Shown here one piece after another: positions 50,901-63,100 of a stretch of 64,000 bases of DNA. Location of the stretch: assembly GCA_037447605.1 (NCBI GenBank), contig CM074804.1:3368776-3432775 (forward strand), given 5' to 3'. Each line of letters begins with the position of its first letter. Position 1 is the first letter of the stretch. The DNA is from Zygnema circumcarinatum. Its lineage: Eukaryota > Streptophyta > Zygnematophyceae > Zygnematales > Zygnemataceae. Made by a program: the position numbers and the translations under genes. The notes under the pieces were generated by a model. The model saw only the letters and a program-made list of their open reading frames with translations, made no database searches and was not told the origin of the DNA.

Positions 50901-52894
50901 TCCCCCCCCTCCCTCTCCCCTCCCTTCTGCCCCTGCTCACAGGGCACCACCTTCGACCTGGTGGTAGTGGACGAGGCCGCGCAGGCCCTCGAGGCGGCGT
51001 GTTGGGCCGCCCTCCTGCGGGCGCGAAGGTGCCTCCTCGCGGGGGACCACCTCCAGCTGCCGCCCACAGTGCAGAGCAAGGAGGCGGAGAGGGAGGGCCT
51101 CGGAGTCACCCTCTTTGAGCGTCTCGCCACCTTGTTGGGGTCAGAGGTGATTTCCTGGATGATGCTGTTTACCGAGAGGTTTGTTGTCAGGGAGTGCAAA
51201 CCATGTTGTTGTATTTCCTGGGGTCTGTAGTCATGGAGTCAGGCAGTGAGTGTGGATATGCAGCTTCTGCGAAGTGGCATGGATTGTAAGAGTGAGCGCC
51301 TTCTCCTGAGTCAACCGTAGGTGAGTTTTGGAAGGAGGTCAGACTGGTTGGAACTTGTTTGATAGCTGTTTTCTGTGGAAAATCGTGTGTACTGCATGGA
51401 GCCTGTTTCACGAGAGCTTTAGTCAAAACATTCGAATTTAGGAGTGTAGTTGCTAATAAACTGGAGACATGCTTGAGAACCATTCGTGTGTGAATGTTTT
51501 TAAAGTTTCAAAGTAACAATGTTAAGATTGATTGGTTTCAGTTCTAGAATTATTCCAAATCTTAAGCCAGTGTCTGTTGAAATGCCCTGTGGAGGTAACT
51601 GGGCGCACACCTAAACTTGTTGTGCATGTGCTTGGCGCAAGTTTAGTGAGCCTCATGGCTTCCGGTCCTTCTCAAATTCCTTCTTTACGATTCCAGTCTG
51701 AAGGAATTTCCAAAATCGCAGTGTGTAGTGTGGCAAGCATTAGCTTTGAAGAAGGAGATCGCTGTAGAGTCATTGACACTTTGAGCTATATAAAAGGTAG
51801 TTTTCTTGTATGGCTTGCTTGGAAACAGCGCTTTGGTCTCGGCTTGTCCAAGTGTAATTGGCTATGTTTCTCCACTTGCGATAACTTTGACCTCTTACAT
51901 TGGCTTCTTGCAGGCCACAGCCATGCTCACAGTGCAGTATAGAATGCACGCTGACATCATGCGCTGGTCATCTGAGGAGCTGTACGACGGAAAGGTCACT
52001 GCTCACAGCAGCGTTGCCACGCACACTCTCACTGGTTTGGAGGGCGTGAAGGACAGCTCAGCAGCCACTCCTGTGCTTGTGGTAATTGACACGGCAGGCT
52101 GTGATATGGAGGAGTTGATGGAGGAGGAGGGAGACAGCAAGCAGAATCCGGGAGAAGCAGCGGTGGTAATGGAACATGCTCGAAGGCTAATAGCTGCTGG
52201 GCTCAACGGCGGAGATATCGGCATTATCACGCCCTATAGTGCTCAGGTATAACCATCACAATGTAAACTGTAGACCAATGTGGGGCACGCAGCGGCCCCT
52301 GTCTCATTTATGGATTTTCAGGGTCTTTCTCATTTCATGCCTAGAGTCTAAGCCAGTCGGACGGAACTGGAACTCGATCTACATGGTTTCTGTCTGTTAA
52401 GAGGAGATACGGGTGTGCCATTCTGCTGCAGGTTGGCCTGTTGAAGGAGATGCGGGCGACCGAGCCAGGGCTATCAGGAATTGAAATCAGTACTGTGGAT
52501 GGTTTCCAGGGGCGTGAGAAAGAGGCAATTATTATCTCCATGGTTCGATCCAATGATTCGGGAGAGGTAGGTGTCATGATCAAAGATTTTGAACTGCAAA
52601 GCTTTTATACAACTCTCTCGTTATAAGTCACGAAGACCTCCCTTGTGTGGCATCTTTCCAGCAGCTTCCTCGTTGATCTGAACATGAGTAGGTCTGTTAT
52701 GTCGATGGGAGTCTTAGCAGGTTGGATTTTTGGCGGATAATCGTCGTATGAACGTGGCTGTCACGCGCGCTCGGAGGCACTGCTGCCTCGTCTGTGACAG
52801 CGAGACAGTGGGGTCCAATCCGTTCCTCAAGCGGATGCTCACTTACATGGAGAACCACGGGGAGCTGCTTAGCGCTATGGAATACGTGTCGTGA
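44823..52894 (+). CDS. R3H-domain SMUBP2/IGHMBP2-type superfamily 1 helicase
   Basis: A DNA/RNA helicase of the Upf1-like SF1B family, homologous to plant SMUBP2-like proteins. Traced exons: 45256-45391, 45926-46266, 46667-47035, 47216-47275, 47534-47707, 48062-48232, 50185-50418, 50943-51146, 51914-52246, 52432-52566 and 52721-52894, all in phase. Splicing 45391 to 45926 creates an R3H domain: [20 protein letters not shown], then GLKHTSVGD, with the R-x3-H motif. Then come [20 protein letters not shown], Walker [38 protein letters not shown], the DEAA box ([18 protein letters not shown]), [42 protein letters not shown] and [12 protein letters not shown]. The first exon is uncertain. ATG 44823 starts a Lys/Ala-rich stretch ([14 protein letters not shown]) that could splice by a GTGAGC donor after codon 23, in phase with 45256. 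The 1952-bp intron 48233-50184 is filled with low-complexity and telomere-like DNA. Confidence 0.85.
48240..48870 (+). repeat. Intronic polypyrimidine tract (CCCCTCCC/CCCCCT)n
   Basis: About 630 bp composed almost only of C and T in CCCCT, CCCCCT and CCCTCCCC units, starting 8 bp after the donor of helicase exon 48062-48232. The purine strand is G-rich and would meet G-quadruplex spacing rules repeatedly. All open frames across it are compositional artefacts. Confidence 0.95.
49085..49910 (+). repeat. Degenerate interstitial telomere-like repeats (TTTAGGG/TTAGGG)
   Basis: Over 800 bp of irregular TTTAGGG, TTAGGG and GTTAGGGTTTAGGG variants with frequent point changes, all in the same orientation, within the helicase intron. 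TTTAGGG is the canonical plant telomere repeat. The degeneracy indicates an old internal insertion or a chromosome-fusion relic rather than a chromosome end. Confidence 0.9.
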
Positions 52895-53605
52895 TGGAGA
52901 GGTTCCTGCAGGCCGGATGGATGGGCCCAGTGAATCAATGAAATGTCTGCAAAGCAGATGTCATTTTTTGGTGATGAATTGGAGTAAAAAATCCAAGGTT
53001 TAGAGTGTAGGATATAGTGTCTCGAGGGTTCGGGGCAAGTAAGACAAAGGCGACTGGACATAGTCTGAGTCAAAGAGATTGAAAGGCACTCGGTTTGATT
53101 GATTTGACATTAGCTCTTCGTCTCTGTCACTGTTGTATTGCCACAAGCAGAACTTTTCACTCCGTCGCTAGTGTCCGATGGTAACATCATAAGAATACCC
53201 AACACCAACAAAACACTAATGCAGGGCTTCGTCGACGAAGTACAATCAGACTTGGCCATCCCATGTGTTGCGCACAACCATACACAACATACGAATCACC
53301 GAGAAAAGAACACAGAATTTTGAATCGGGAATCTCATTTCGAATGCAATTGGTGGTATCCACTATTGTACCGTTTTCATGAGACGAGCAGTGAGAATGTA
53401 CAACTGACTGCATGGGACTGCCCCGCCTCGCCAAACGAATCATGGCACCCAGCAGCTGGGGCAGCTCTGTCATGCCATGCGAGTCAAGTGAAGCCCCCGG
53501 CCAATAAGATGCATTTGGAACACTCTGTATGGCATAGTGAGGTATGTCTATGTGCAGGTCCCATGTGGAAGGGCCGTGATGGCTGGTTGGCCCTGCAGGC
53601 GCAGG
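52895..53605. other. Space between convergent helicase and proteasome beta7 genes
   Basis: 711 bp between stop codons, with no conserved coding sequence; it should contain both 3' UTRs. Confidence 0.5.
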
Positions 53606-55095
53606 CTACCAGCTGCCTTGCGAACTTTTTGTAGGGTTGACGAAGAATTCGAAGCCCCATTCCGCCGTCAAGGCATACGGTTTGGAAATCTTCACTCCAG
53701 CCTCTGTGACAGTTGCAATCTGCAAAAATAAAGCCACAACTTGCTACCTTGTCAAGACTAGAAACAGTGATACATGTCAAAATAATACCTAGAAAACCAA
53801 CGCCAGCAGACCGACTCAACATGATCTTGATTTTTTTTTAATAAACGAAAAGAGAATGCCAGCAATGCGTGCCACAGCAGTAAAACAGATTCGATGATAA
53901 CAATGTCGATTCCCTCAGTGTCTGGCAAACAACTAACTCTAGGGCTTAAAGACTCGGAACGCGCACATGATGCAGAGAGGCCTCTGTCATAAACACATCC
54001 TTACCTGTACTTTGTTAAGGGAACCTCGATCTCGATAGTACAACACTCGCAAGCATTTCTCCAATAGCTTGATACCCTCTTCCTCGGTCATATCTTCTCT
54101 GTGCTCTGCCCGAAAGATTGGACGTGCCAAGTGATTGCCGAACCCAGTGGCCACATGAGCAGCCGTGTAGTGCACTCCAATCATGTTCACCTGCTCAACA
54201 GTCACAGGGAGCAATTTCGAAACAGGAAATAGGTCTATCAATGAGACATGTGTGACGGATTAGGCCCCTAAAGCAGACTAGACTGCTTGATGTTACATGT
54301 CCCACAACATAGCTTCTAAACAGACTAAATTATTGCATTTTGTAATTTAAGCATTACCTGTACACTAAACTCAACCTTTGTGCTCTCCACTTGGTTGATG
54401 AATAATGATGCTTGTTCGAAGAAAGCGATGCAAGCAGTTTGACCATCTAAAGAATGTCTAAGCCCTTAAGAAAGTGTCAGGCAATAGCAGGATTGATGCT
54501 GCACCATGCCAAGATAGCTGCGTCCATCCTTCACTCCACCAATAATGATGCTGTTCCACAGAGGATCGAACTTATTACGCCGATTGTACATCACGCGGTT
54601 CAGATAGTTGTGTATATCCCAAGGAGCATAGACATTGCCATCATCATTTGTGTAGTCAATAGTGCTGTACCAAACCATGCGAGCATCAGCATGATTAGTG
54701 GAGACAATATGAATAAGTTCTAGGCACACACCTATCAACGACGAAAGGGTCACTACGTCAGCTTTGCACAAAATCTAAAAACTAATGGACCAGCAAGACA
54801 GTGCATGACAATGGCGGTTGATCTGCAACATGGGCAAAATTCATAGGCCAAACACCAAACGTAGTTCCTGCTTGCAAAGGTATCAGTATACTAAGGCCAT
54901 CAGCAATACGTATCAACCACCAATCATATGAGATTGGAAGACGGAGTCTGTGAGAATTTGAATGACAGGTCAGCGAATTGAGCTCTGCGATAATCCGCCG
55001 CGTCATGAATTAACCGAACAGAGTTGAACATGTCAGACAAATGTCAAAATGCAACCCGGCTCAAACTCGCCGCCTGAAATGTTCTGTACAAGACA

Positions 55096-55135
<40 letters not shown>

Positions 55136-56647
55136 TCTTCTCTACTTAGAAGAGAGAGCTAAATTTTACACAATTCTTCAGCTAACCTGCACTGTGATGG
55201 ATGAGGGGTCGTACTCAAGCTCGTCCAGAAGTGTGTTGATGTAAAAGAAATCGCTAAGCTCCCCACTAGCTCCAATTACTGTATGATTTCCAACCGCCTT
55301 CAAGCGCTCCACTGACTTGTATCGCAATGTGGACCCATAAGCTCCTGCAGTCTCAGAAAAAAATATTTCATAACTTGGCAGGTGATCCATCACAAGACAA
55401 GGAGAAGCGGCAAATCTATACACAACGGTAAAAGCATAACATTTTATCAACAGATAAAAACACGAGTACATCAAAGTGAGAATGAACAAACATCAAAATG
55501 TTGCAAGAGAAAACAAAATCCATCTAGACGACCAGGGGATGTCAAAACTGGTCCAAACCCAGGTTCCATAATTACACAAGATACACAAATCTGATGATCT
55601 TCCCTTATGACATAAACAGTCAATGCCAGGGGCAGCCACTCACCTAAGGTATCTGCAGCCAGCAAAACCCCATCTTTAAACTTGATACCCAAGACTGATG
55701 TACCCGTCACGTAAGGATATCTACAGCACCAAACAATAAGGAATGGGGGAGAGAGACCGTCAGTCTTTTCAGAAGAATGGAGCATTACAAATATTACAGA
55801 AAGAACAAGAATACATAGGGAGAAAACAGAGTCTATCCACGAAACTCATTTTACCAAACTAGTGATCCACTTAAGCCATTTTAGTTGACCCCTCTTCAAA
55901 AATTCATATCCGCGTTGAAGCAAAACAAAACACCTTCACATAAGCTGCTATGCCTCTCTCGAAATACAGATTCAATTAGGAAAGGTGACTAATGGGGGAA
56001 AATAGTCTCTACCCTCTCTTTCTCTCCTCTCTTTCCCTCTCTATCTATCTATCTACTCTCGCTAGATTGGCGTGAAAATGGTAGCTCCTAGCCAAATTAA
56101 CATTGTGATACTCAGAATTAAGCTCGGTCATACTTTAAGAAAGAGAATTACTCTCTGCAGTCATCCGACAAGAATAACAAGGGAAGTGTACAACTAACAA
56201 GGCCTTGAGGAGCAACGAGAGGAATTGCCCTTATTTGGAGACTGCTACATCCGATTAGAGAGGCTTCAAGAACCGACTGCAGAGTAGTAAGAAAAAATAT
56301 GTATTCATAAAATGCTACGAACTTAGAATCAACTGCAAACTGCTTGAAGTCCGGCAAAACGTCGTGCTTGCAGCAACAAAGAATTCCACTAGATCCTGTT
56401 CCTGAACAGGTCTCCCTCCTCCAATTTATGGCATTCAGAAGTGCAAGAGCGGGTGAGGAAAACGCGCAAGGGCCCAAACGACATACACTGTCTTCTTTGT
56501 AGGCTCGCTCAGCAGCCTGGGAATCTCAATTCTGCCGTTGGACGAGGCGCCCTCTGACGACTCCTGCCGCGCGGAGCCAGTCAGGAGCGGCGGGCCGGGC
56601 GGGCAGCCGAAGCCTTTGTAGCGCTGCACGTCCAGGAGGCCGTCCAT
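53606..56647 (-). CDS. PBG1: 20S proteasome subunit beta type-4 (beta7)
   Basis: The non-catalytic beta7 subunit of the 20S core. Exons seen: 56647-56487, 55720-55644, 55344-55187, about 54690-54505, 54190-54005 and 53719-53606. After a poorly conserved propeptide-like leader (MDGLLDVQRYKGFG...), the mature domain starts YPYVTGTSVLGIKFKDGVLL. It continues YGSTLRYKSVERLKAVGNHT, GASGELSDFFYINTLLDELE and DIHNYLNRVMYNRRNKFDPL. Next come IIGGVKDGRSYLGMV, HVATGFGNHLARPIF and LLEKCLRVLYYRDRGSLNKV. It ends EWGFEFFVNPTKSSQGSW. Lack of a catalytic N-terminal Thr after processing is normal for beta7. The junction between 55187 and the IHNYL exon does not resolve cleanly; a short exon or a different acceptor is likely. 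Confidence 0.93.
55097..55136. repeat. 8-bp microsatellite (ATTCTGTC)n
   Basis: About five perfect TCTGTCAT units within a PBG1 intron, 50 bp from the exon at 55187. Confidence 0.85.
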
Positions 56648-56719
56648 GGCTTCCGGCGAGCGAGCGAGCAAGAAGGCGCAGGCAGACCACCTCTCTCCCT
56701 GCACGTCTTCGCCCCCCTG

Positions 56720-56900
56720 GTTTCCGGTTTCTGGCTTCCAGTTTCCGGTTTCCGGTTTCTGGTTTCTGGTTTCCGGTTTGTGGTTTGTGGTTTGTGGTTT
56801 GTGGTTTGTGGTTTGTGGTTTTCGGTTTGTGGTTTGTGGTTCGAGTCTCGCCAAGTCGGCATCGCGAGTTTTCGGGTTTCTGGTTTTGGGGTCTCGAATC
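56720..56900. repeat. Heptameric repeat upstream of PBG1 (GGTTTCC/GGTTTGT)n
   Basis: A 7-bp period runs upstream of the PBG1 start: GGTTTCTGGTTTCCGG units followed by about six GGTTTGT units, then degenerate GGTTTCGGGTTTC. The period and G/T bias resemble diverged telomere-type repeats. It lies in the likely PBG1 promoter/5' UTR. Confidence 0.7.
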
Positions 56901-57464
56901 CTCGCGTCCGCAGTTTCAGGTGGCGGGTTCGATCTGTCCTGTCGATCGTAGTTTCGTTCCTGCCGTTTCTGGTCAAGTTTTCACTCGGATTGCGGCTCTC
57001 TTAGAGCGTGATTGCTCACTCACCGTAATGTTAACACGAAGATGAATTCATGTTCCGCTTCCAGTTTCGGTTAAGGCTTTGTTTTCAGGCTTTGGTTCCC
57101 AATTTCCAGTTCCTTGTGAGTATCGACGCGACGAACCTCCAGGCAAAAACACTTCTGGCCAAAAGCAACTGCACAGCTGCTATGCAGCAAAGGTCCCAAC
57201 CGCAGCACTTTCAAACACTTTCATCACTTTCATCAGCCTCGCCATCGTGAGATCAATGCCACTTCGTCCCCTTTCAAATGGCCGACAATCCAAAGAATAA
57301 CAAGGTACAGCTTTCAAGAACAGAATGAGACAAGCGCGCATCAGCAACGAGCGGCGCGCTTTCCTAAGCCTTTGGCAGATTCCCTCTAATCCTGCTCAGG
57401 CTTGACATGTTGCCTCCAGACCACCCCTCCATCAGCAGCGTGACCCCACATGGCAGTTAACTTC
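56901..57464. other. Intergenic region between PBG1 and the RlmL-like gene
   Basis: About 560 bp with no convincing coding sequence. It likely carries the PBG1 promoter and the 3' UTR of the methyltransferase gene. Confidence 0.4.
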
Positions 57465-59975
57465 CTATTCATCCCCCCACATGGGCTCCTGCTTAACGGT
57501 CCCACCTTTCTTGCCACTGCTCTGTTTACGCCTGTCAGCTACATGCTCAGCTGGATGCTCTCCCTGCGGTTTGGGCGGGAGAACGTTATAATGCAGCATT
57601 CGGCACTCCACCCCCCCCACAACAACGGGCCACTTCTGCGCCGCCCGCATGCGCAACTCACTCGTTATTGAGCGATTGCCGCTGAGCACAAACACGTCAG
57701 CCCCGCTGCATTCGGCCTTGAGGAAGCGACCCAAGCTTTGCCACGTGTCACTTAGCCAGTGTGCTTCTTCACCGCTGCACAGCCCCCAAGCACCAAAGGA
57801 TGCCCAGGTTTTCAACCAAAAACGTGGGCATATATTCGCAACCAACACAGCCACATAAATGGAATTTGAGTGTCACAGTCTACTTCTCGTTCTAGGAAAA
57901 CACGAATTGATGTCAGGATCCTCACGTCAACCATTTCTCGCGTGGAATTCAAACAATTTGGGAAAGCAGAGAATGCTAAAGGGTTCCATCAACTGCTTTT
58001 GACAAAACATAGCGACACTGGACCCACCATACATACACAATGAAGGTAGAAGGTGGCAAGCGTGCCTCATCTGACCAAGTCGTGCACCCCAAGGGGGATT
58101 CACCACCACAAGAGAGGGAGATACTGGAGGTCGATATTCAGCGCAGTCACTGCAACTCAGCTCCAAGTGGTGCAGCACGCCTGCAGTTCGGGCATCCCTT
58201 TCGCACAACGAAAGTGCGCCACCATGGATGTCATTGCCAAGGAGGCGCAAGCCTTCCGGTGCTGCTCGTTTCAAGGCCTCCGCTTCCTCCAGACTCCTTG
58301 TCCATAATTGTGGAGAATAATCAGGCCAAAACTGCACACGGAATCCATAAGTCAGCAGGGACCTTACAATTGCAGAAAGCCCTCTGAAAAGGACAGAGCC
58401 GAACCAAGGCAGCCCACAAAGGCTGCCTACGTTTAAATTGAAAAAAATATTTTCAGACGAGAACAGAATAGCCTACCTACACACACCATTCTATCCTCAT
58501 CCCTACAAGGGTGAGGCAGCACATGCAAGAAAGGGAATCCTCACTCACACAATGTCCAGCACCTCATTATGCAAAGGAACAACACAGCAGTCGTTCTCCA
58601 GACCAAAAACTGCACCTGAAAGGGCCATTCGCTGCGAAAAAGTCCAGGTGCGTGATTGGTTGCAATTAGAGCTGCCTCAATGAGCAGAGTCCCAGACCCG
58701 CACATCGGATCAAGGAGGACGTGTTCGTGTGGCTGCTTTGGTGGCCTCCTGTTACTATCTATGCTTCCGCCACTGCGATGAGCTCTTTCTCCTTCGTTCC
58801 ATAACTTCTCCTCACTCTCGTCCAACAGTCCAATCCTCTCCCTCCACTTGGCCCGCATCAACAAAGCGGCCGCAATGCCCTCGGACAAACTGGCTCGGTG
58901 CATCACGTCGCGGTATCCGCGCTTATGCAAGCTTGCCCCACTCATATCACGATAAAGCACAGCACGCTCACGAAATAATGAAAGAAAAAGTGGTAAATCT
59001 GCACATTCTCCAGGCATCGGAGGTTCTGGCTTCACTCCTCCATATGAGTCTCTCAGAGCATCACATATGGCATCCTTGGCTCTAGTGGTCACAAGGCGGC
59101 TGTTGCTTACTGACTCGCAGTCCCATACTCGGCTCTCCACTGAAAATGTCCGCGCTAAGCGAGTAAAACCTTTTACACTCCCGTTCTCTGGTCGTTGCAA
59201 GCTCGGCTTCAAAGGGCCCTTAGACCCGTTCTTCCAGCCACGCCCTGCCTGCTCGGTAGGATTTACAAGGTCCGCCCACTTCACAGTGCTCCTCATGAAC
59301 TCATACACTGAATCTCCAGCAGCCGCGCGGGGGTCCAAATCCGCTGCTGCCAAGCGTAGGAGCACTCGCACGGCACAGCGGAGCCATAAATTGGCTCTGC
59401 CCTGCATTACATCCCCAATCAATGGCTTCAACCCTTCCTGAACATGTTTACTTTGTTGACAGCTTAACTGAAAAGGAAAAAGAACCTCAGGATAATTAGC
59501 TGCTCCATGATGAATGCCGAAGGCCAAAGGCCTTCATCAGAACTTGGGCTGCAGTATTTTGATTAGTGCAATCCAGCGACAAACCAGCAAGATTTTCCCC
59601 TGAGAGGCTGCACCTATAGCCAGTCGCCATGGAGCCACAAAATGCCACGCCTGAGCTTCCCGCCTGCACTCCTGTCGCACCAATGCGCGCCGATTCAAGC
59701 TCTGCCGCCACCAAGTCCTCCACGCCTGGCGCACACGTAGCAAAAAACTGCAAATTCCCCTCCCTCTCTTCCTCACTCCCACCTCTGCCCCCACTTCCGG
59801 CCTCGCCGTCTCTGTAAGGGCCATTTGCAGCCGCCCTGACACTCAGTCTGAGCCCTGCACAGCCCCTTTGCAAGCTCCAAACTCCCGCCAGCGCAAGCCC
59901 GCCTGCGGTCTGTGTCTGCAGAGCGTGTGGCGGGCACAGGAAAGGCCTCGCGAGAGAGGCCCCGGCAGCCGCCAT
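57465..59975 (-). CDS. RlmL/UPF0020-type THUMP-domain 23S rRNA (guanine-N2) methyltransferase, plastid-targeted
   Basis: An AdoMet-dependent RNA methylase related to the bacterial RlmK/L N-terminal half. Exons: 59975-59614, 59396-58616, 58331-58076 and about 57774-57465. The start MAAAGASLARPFLCPPHALQ looks like a plastid transit peptide and is followed by NLQFFATCAPGVEDLVAAEL, the THUMP entry. The splice restores YRANLWLRCAVRVLLRL. Then come VLYRDMSGASLHKRGYRD, the AdoMet site VLLDPMCGSGTLLIEAALIA and LRLLGNDIHGGALSL. The catalytic NPPWGARLG is followed by DVFVLSGNRS. Phase between 58076 and the last exon does not match simply (1 base versus 1 base offset), so that boundary needs revision or hides a small exon. 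Probable target: organellar large-subunit rRNA. Confidence 0.87.
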
Positions 59976-60194
59976 GGCAGCGCGCTGAGAGGTGAGGCGG
60001 GGCGGGGCGGCGCTAAAACTATCTCGCCGAAAAGTGCCCTCCCGCACGTGCGAGCCCGCAGAAAATACTGTACGAAAAGAAGAGAGAAGTGCGATGCGCG
60101 AGGAGAGCGTGGGTGAGAGAGGGGGAGGAGGGGGAGGAGCGAAAGGAAGAGGAAGAGGGAGAGGGGGGAGAGGGGGGAGAGGGGGGAGAGGGGG
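59976..60194. promoter_or_regulatory. Bidirectional promoter region of RlmL-like and PAP-like genes
   Basis: 219 bp between two start codons on opposite strands. It has a GC-rich half and a purine-rich (GGGGGAGAG)n half at about 60118-60195. Shared promoter inferred from spacing. Confidence 0.5.
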
Positions 60195-63100
60195 ATGGCG
60201 CGCGTTCGGGCGGCGCAGCTGCTTGTGAGGGCAGTGTGTCCGCTGCGCCTGCCTGCCGCCTTGGCGCCGCTTCCCCTCAGCCGCTCGCTGCACAGCTCGG
60301 CGTTTACTCGGTGGCCGCGTCTTCAGGTACTCGTATGTTCCCCGCAGCCTGGAGCCTTGGCCTCGCCGAAAGGGACCCTCGCCTTTTTTGCAGATATGCA
60401 TTGCCCTGCGTCGTAGCTTCTGTTTTGGGTGTCAGGAAGGAGAAAAGCTATCTATTTTAGAAGAAGGCTGGAAGACACTGATTTATCTCAAGTGTCAAAT
60501 TCGCATGGGCTACAGGCGTCCATAGCTGCAGAGGAGGCAACGCAGGCGCAGAAATCTTTGTCGTTCCACGTGCCTTCCGCGAATGCATATCCTCCTCATG
60601 GCCACACAACATTCCTCCATGAAAATGAGGCAGAAAATGAGGAGGAAAATGTCGGGCTTGAAGTGGAGATTGAGAATCCTGCAGGCGATGATGCTATGGG
60701 CTCGCCGAGGTCAGGTGCAGCACAAGGTGTGGCAGACTGACGCTGTGTTCTGCCTGGTTATGGATTACCTGGCAAAAAGCTCTGTCGCAGGGAACCGACA
60801 GAACAGTGCTTCGCTGTGTTCAATGCTTGCGTACTTTAATGATTGTGTTATTTTTAAGTGCTCTGGTCGAGTCCAGTGCATCGTAGTCACAGCAGCTGTA
60901 CCAGTAAGAATTTTCCTCTTGTCCCTGAGCTTGGGAATGGAGCCTTTTCAATTTTGAATCTATTGATCATAAGCTGAACCAGTTATGCATCAATTCGGCT
61001 GCAAAAATAACGCAGAATCGATTTATAAAAATGTCAAAGAAAGAGGGAACATGAAATTGAGATGACGGGTTTGGCCTCACTTCCTTTTTCTGCACAACCA
61101 CTTTCAGGATTACAAACTGTGAAGTTGAAGGTGCTTCATGAAGGCCAACATAATTTGACGGATCAGAGTATACCGTGGCACACCTGGCGAGTGCTGAGGA
61201 CCCTCCATGATGCAGGTTGGAGCCATGGGATAATCTCTGACCTTGACATTTTTAACGCCTGTCCTTGAACTAGGTGCTTTTAGGCTGTAACGTATATCAA
61301 CTTTTCATGTGGTTTTCAATTCTGGTGTCCTATTTTACTTAGAGGTATGCATTTCCTTAAATGGATGTATAGAAGTTTGGCTAACTGTTTGGCTGTTGGA
61401 ATGGGCCAAAACTTGGAACTGGGCTTGTATCATTTGTACCAGGCCATGAGGCATACGTTGTGGGGGGAAGCGTTAGAGACTTGTTCCTGGGGGAGACTCC
61501 GAAGGACTTTGACGTCTTGTCTACTGCTGACCCATACCAGGTTTGTGTTGCCTCATCTTCGTCTGTCTGATTGTTAGCGGAAGTACCAGTTTTGTGGCTT
61601 TGGCAAAGTGGTTACCTCAGACTAAACCCCGTGCTATTTGTGAACTGATGGGGATGAGTTACAGATTCACAAGGGGGATGAGTCTGTAATTTTCTCTTGA
61701 ATTTGGATGTGGCTTTACTTCATGTCAAAGTGTACAGTTGACTCTTTAGTTGGTGTGTTTTTTGATTCTAAAGCACTTGACCGTTCCAGAGTGCAAAAGT
61801 GCGTCAAAGGTTGTTAGATTCATGACGTCCCACTTCAATACCGCTCATGCTCTAGACCTTTTGTGACGTAAATGAGAAGATATCGTATTTCATCTGCATC
61901 ATTTGGATGCAGATGATTGTTGCAACCTCCTAGGCACCTTTTGGTTTTTTTTCTGATTTTTTAACCGTATCTCGCTTATCGCCTTTTACTGGATTCTTGG
62001 AATCCTGCCTATTCCAAGGAGTCACGACGGGTGCTAGTGGTTTAAAAATTTAGCAGCTTTCAGTTACTAAGTTATGATTCAGCCTTCATCTCTGTGTCTC
62101 TGAAGTGGAGGGAAAGAAACTTTTTACGCAAAAAGTTGTCTGGAGTTTTGAACTTCCCGCTTCCAATGTTTTCAAAAGAATAGTCCATAACAGTTGCAGC
62201 TGTTTAGATAGTGCTGTCATCAGATTCCGTGTTAGGCTGATGTAACATGTATCACAGTATTTGAAATCTTGCGTTGCTTGTGTTCTGAGCACAGGTCAAA
62301 AGATTATTCCAGGGAAGAGCGATTGTGGTGGGTCGCCGTTTCCCCATTTGCCATGTGCGAACTCATGGCATCATTACTGAGGTGGGTCATGCTTCCTATT
62401 GAAATATGCAGCTCGAGCTTCTTGCTTGCCCTGAGCCTTGCTTTGCATTCTGTCAGTGACGCTGTCTTCTAGAAAAGATTCAGCATATCCAAGCCTCTAG
62501 AATTTTCCCTGCATAGTGCAATGCATCTTCCGTGGCGGACACATCCTTTCTACAGATTTTGTTGAACGGCTTTCAAGTGTAGGCCCCTGTAAAGCAGTTG
62601 TGTTCAGTCTCGTCACCTCCCTTATTTTGAGTTGCAACGTTATTGGCGCATGCCAGTGTGCACTTTTGAAGTTGACTTTTTCTGCCAAAGGCCCTATAGA
62701 TTCTGTTCCACGATCCCCTTCTATGCTTAGAGTGTGATTGAACCCATTCTCCGGCAGGTATCGAGCTTCAGCACAGAATCAAAAGACCCTTTTTTAAAAG
62801 GGAAAGGAAGGAAGAAGCAGCAATTGAAATTGAAGAAGCAGCGCTTTAATGGTGGGAATCCTGCAATGAACTCTAGTGAATATGAGTGGGATGACCGCGA
62901 TACTGCGAGATGGAGAAACTCCCTCAAACGAGACTTTACTGTGAATGGGTGCGTAAATCTGTCTTGATTTGCATAAATATGTTTCACTCCTGTCCAGAAA
63001 TTTCAGCTTCAATACCAATGCATTCTTTCTAGCTGGGAACGAGCTTTTCGTTCTCGATAGAAGTATTCAGCTTCGAACATATTTAATCGCCTGAACTTTG

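Noticed and set aside
59976-60401. Upstream N-terminal extension of the methyltransferase frame
   Set aside because: It crosses the divergent promoter and first exon of the neighbouring gene with low-complexity Pro/Leu translation; the ATG at 59975 starts a transit-like peptide.
60429-60740. A 103-codon acidic frame as a separate small gene
   Set aside because: It lies between exon 1 and the conserved exons of the PAP-like gene on the same strand and may be an exon of it; no independent evidence for a gene.
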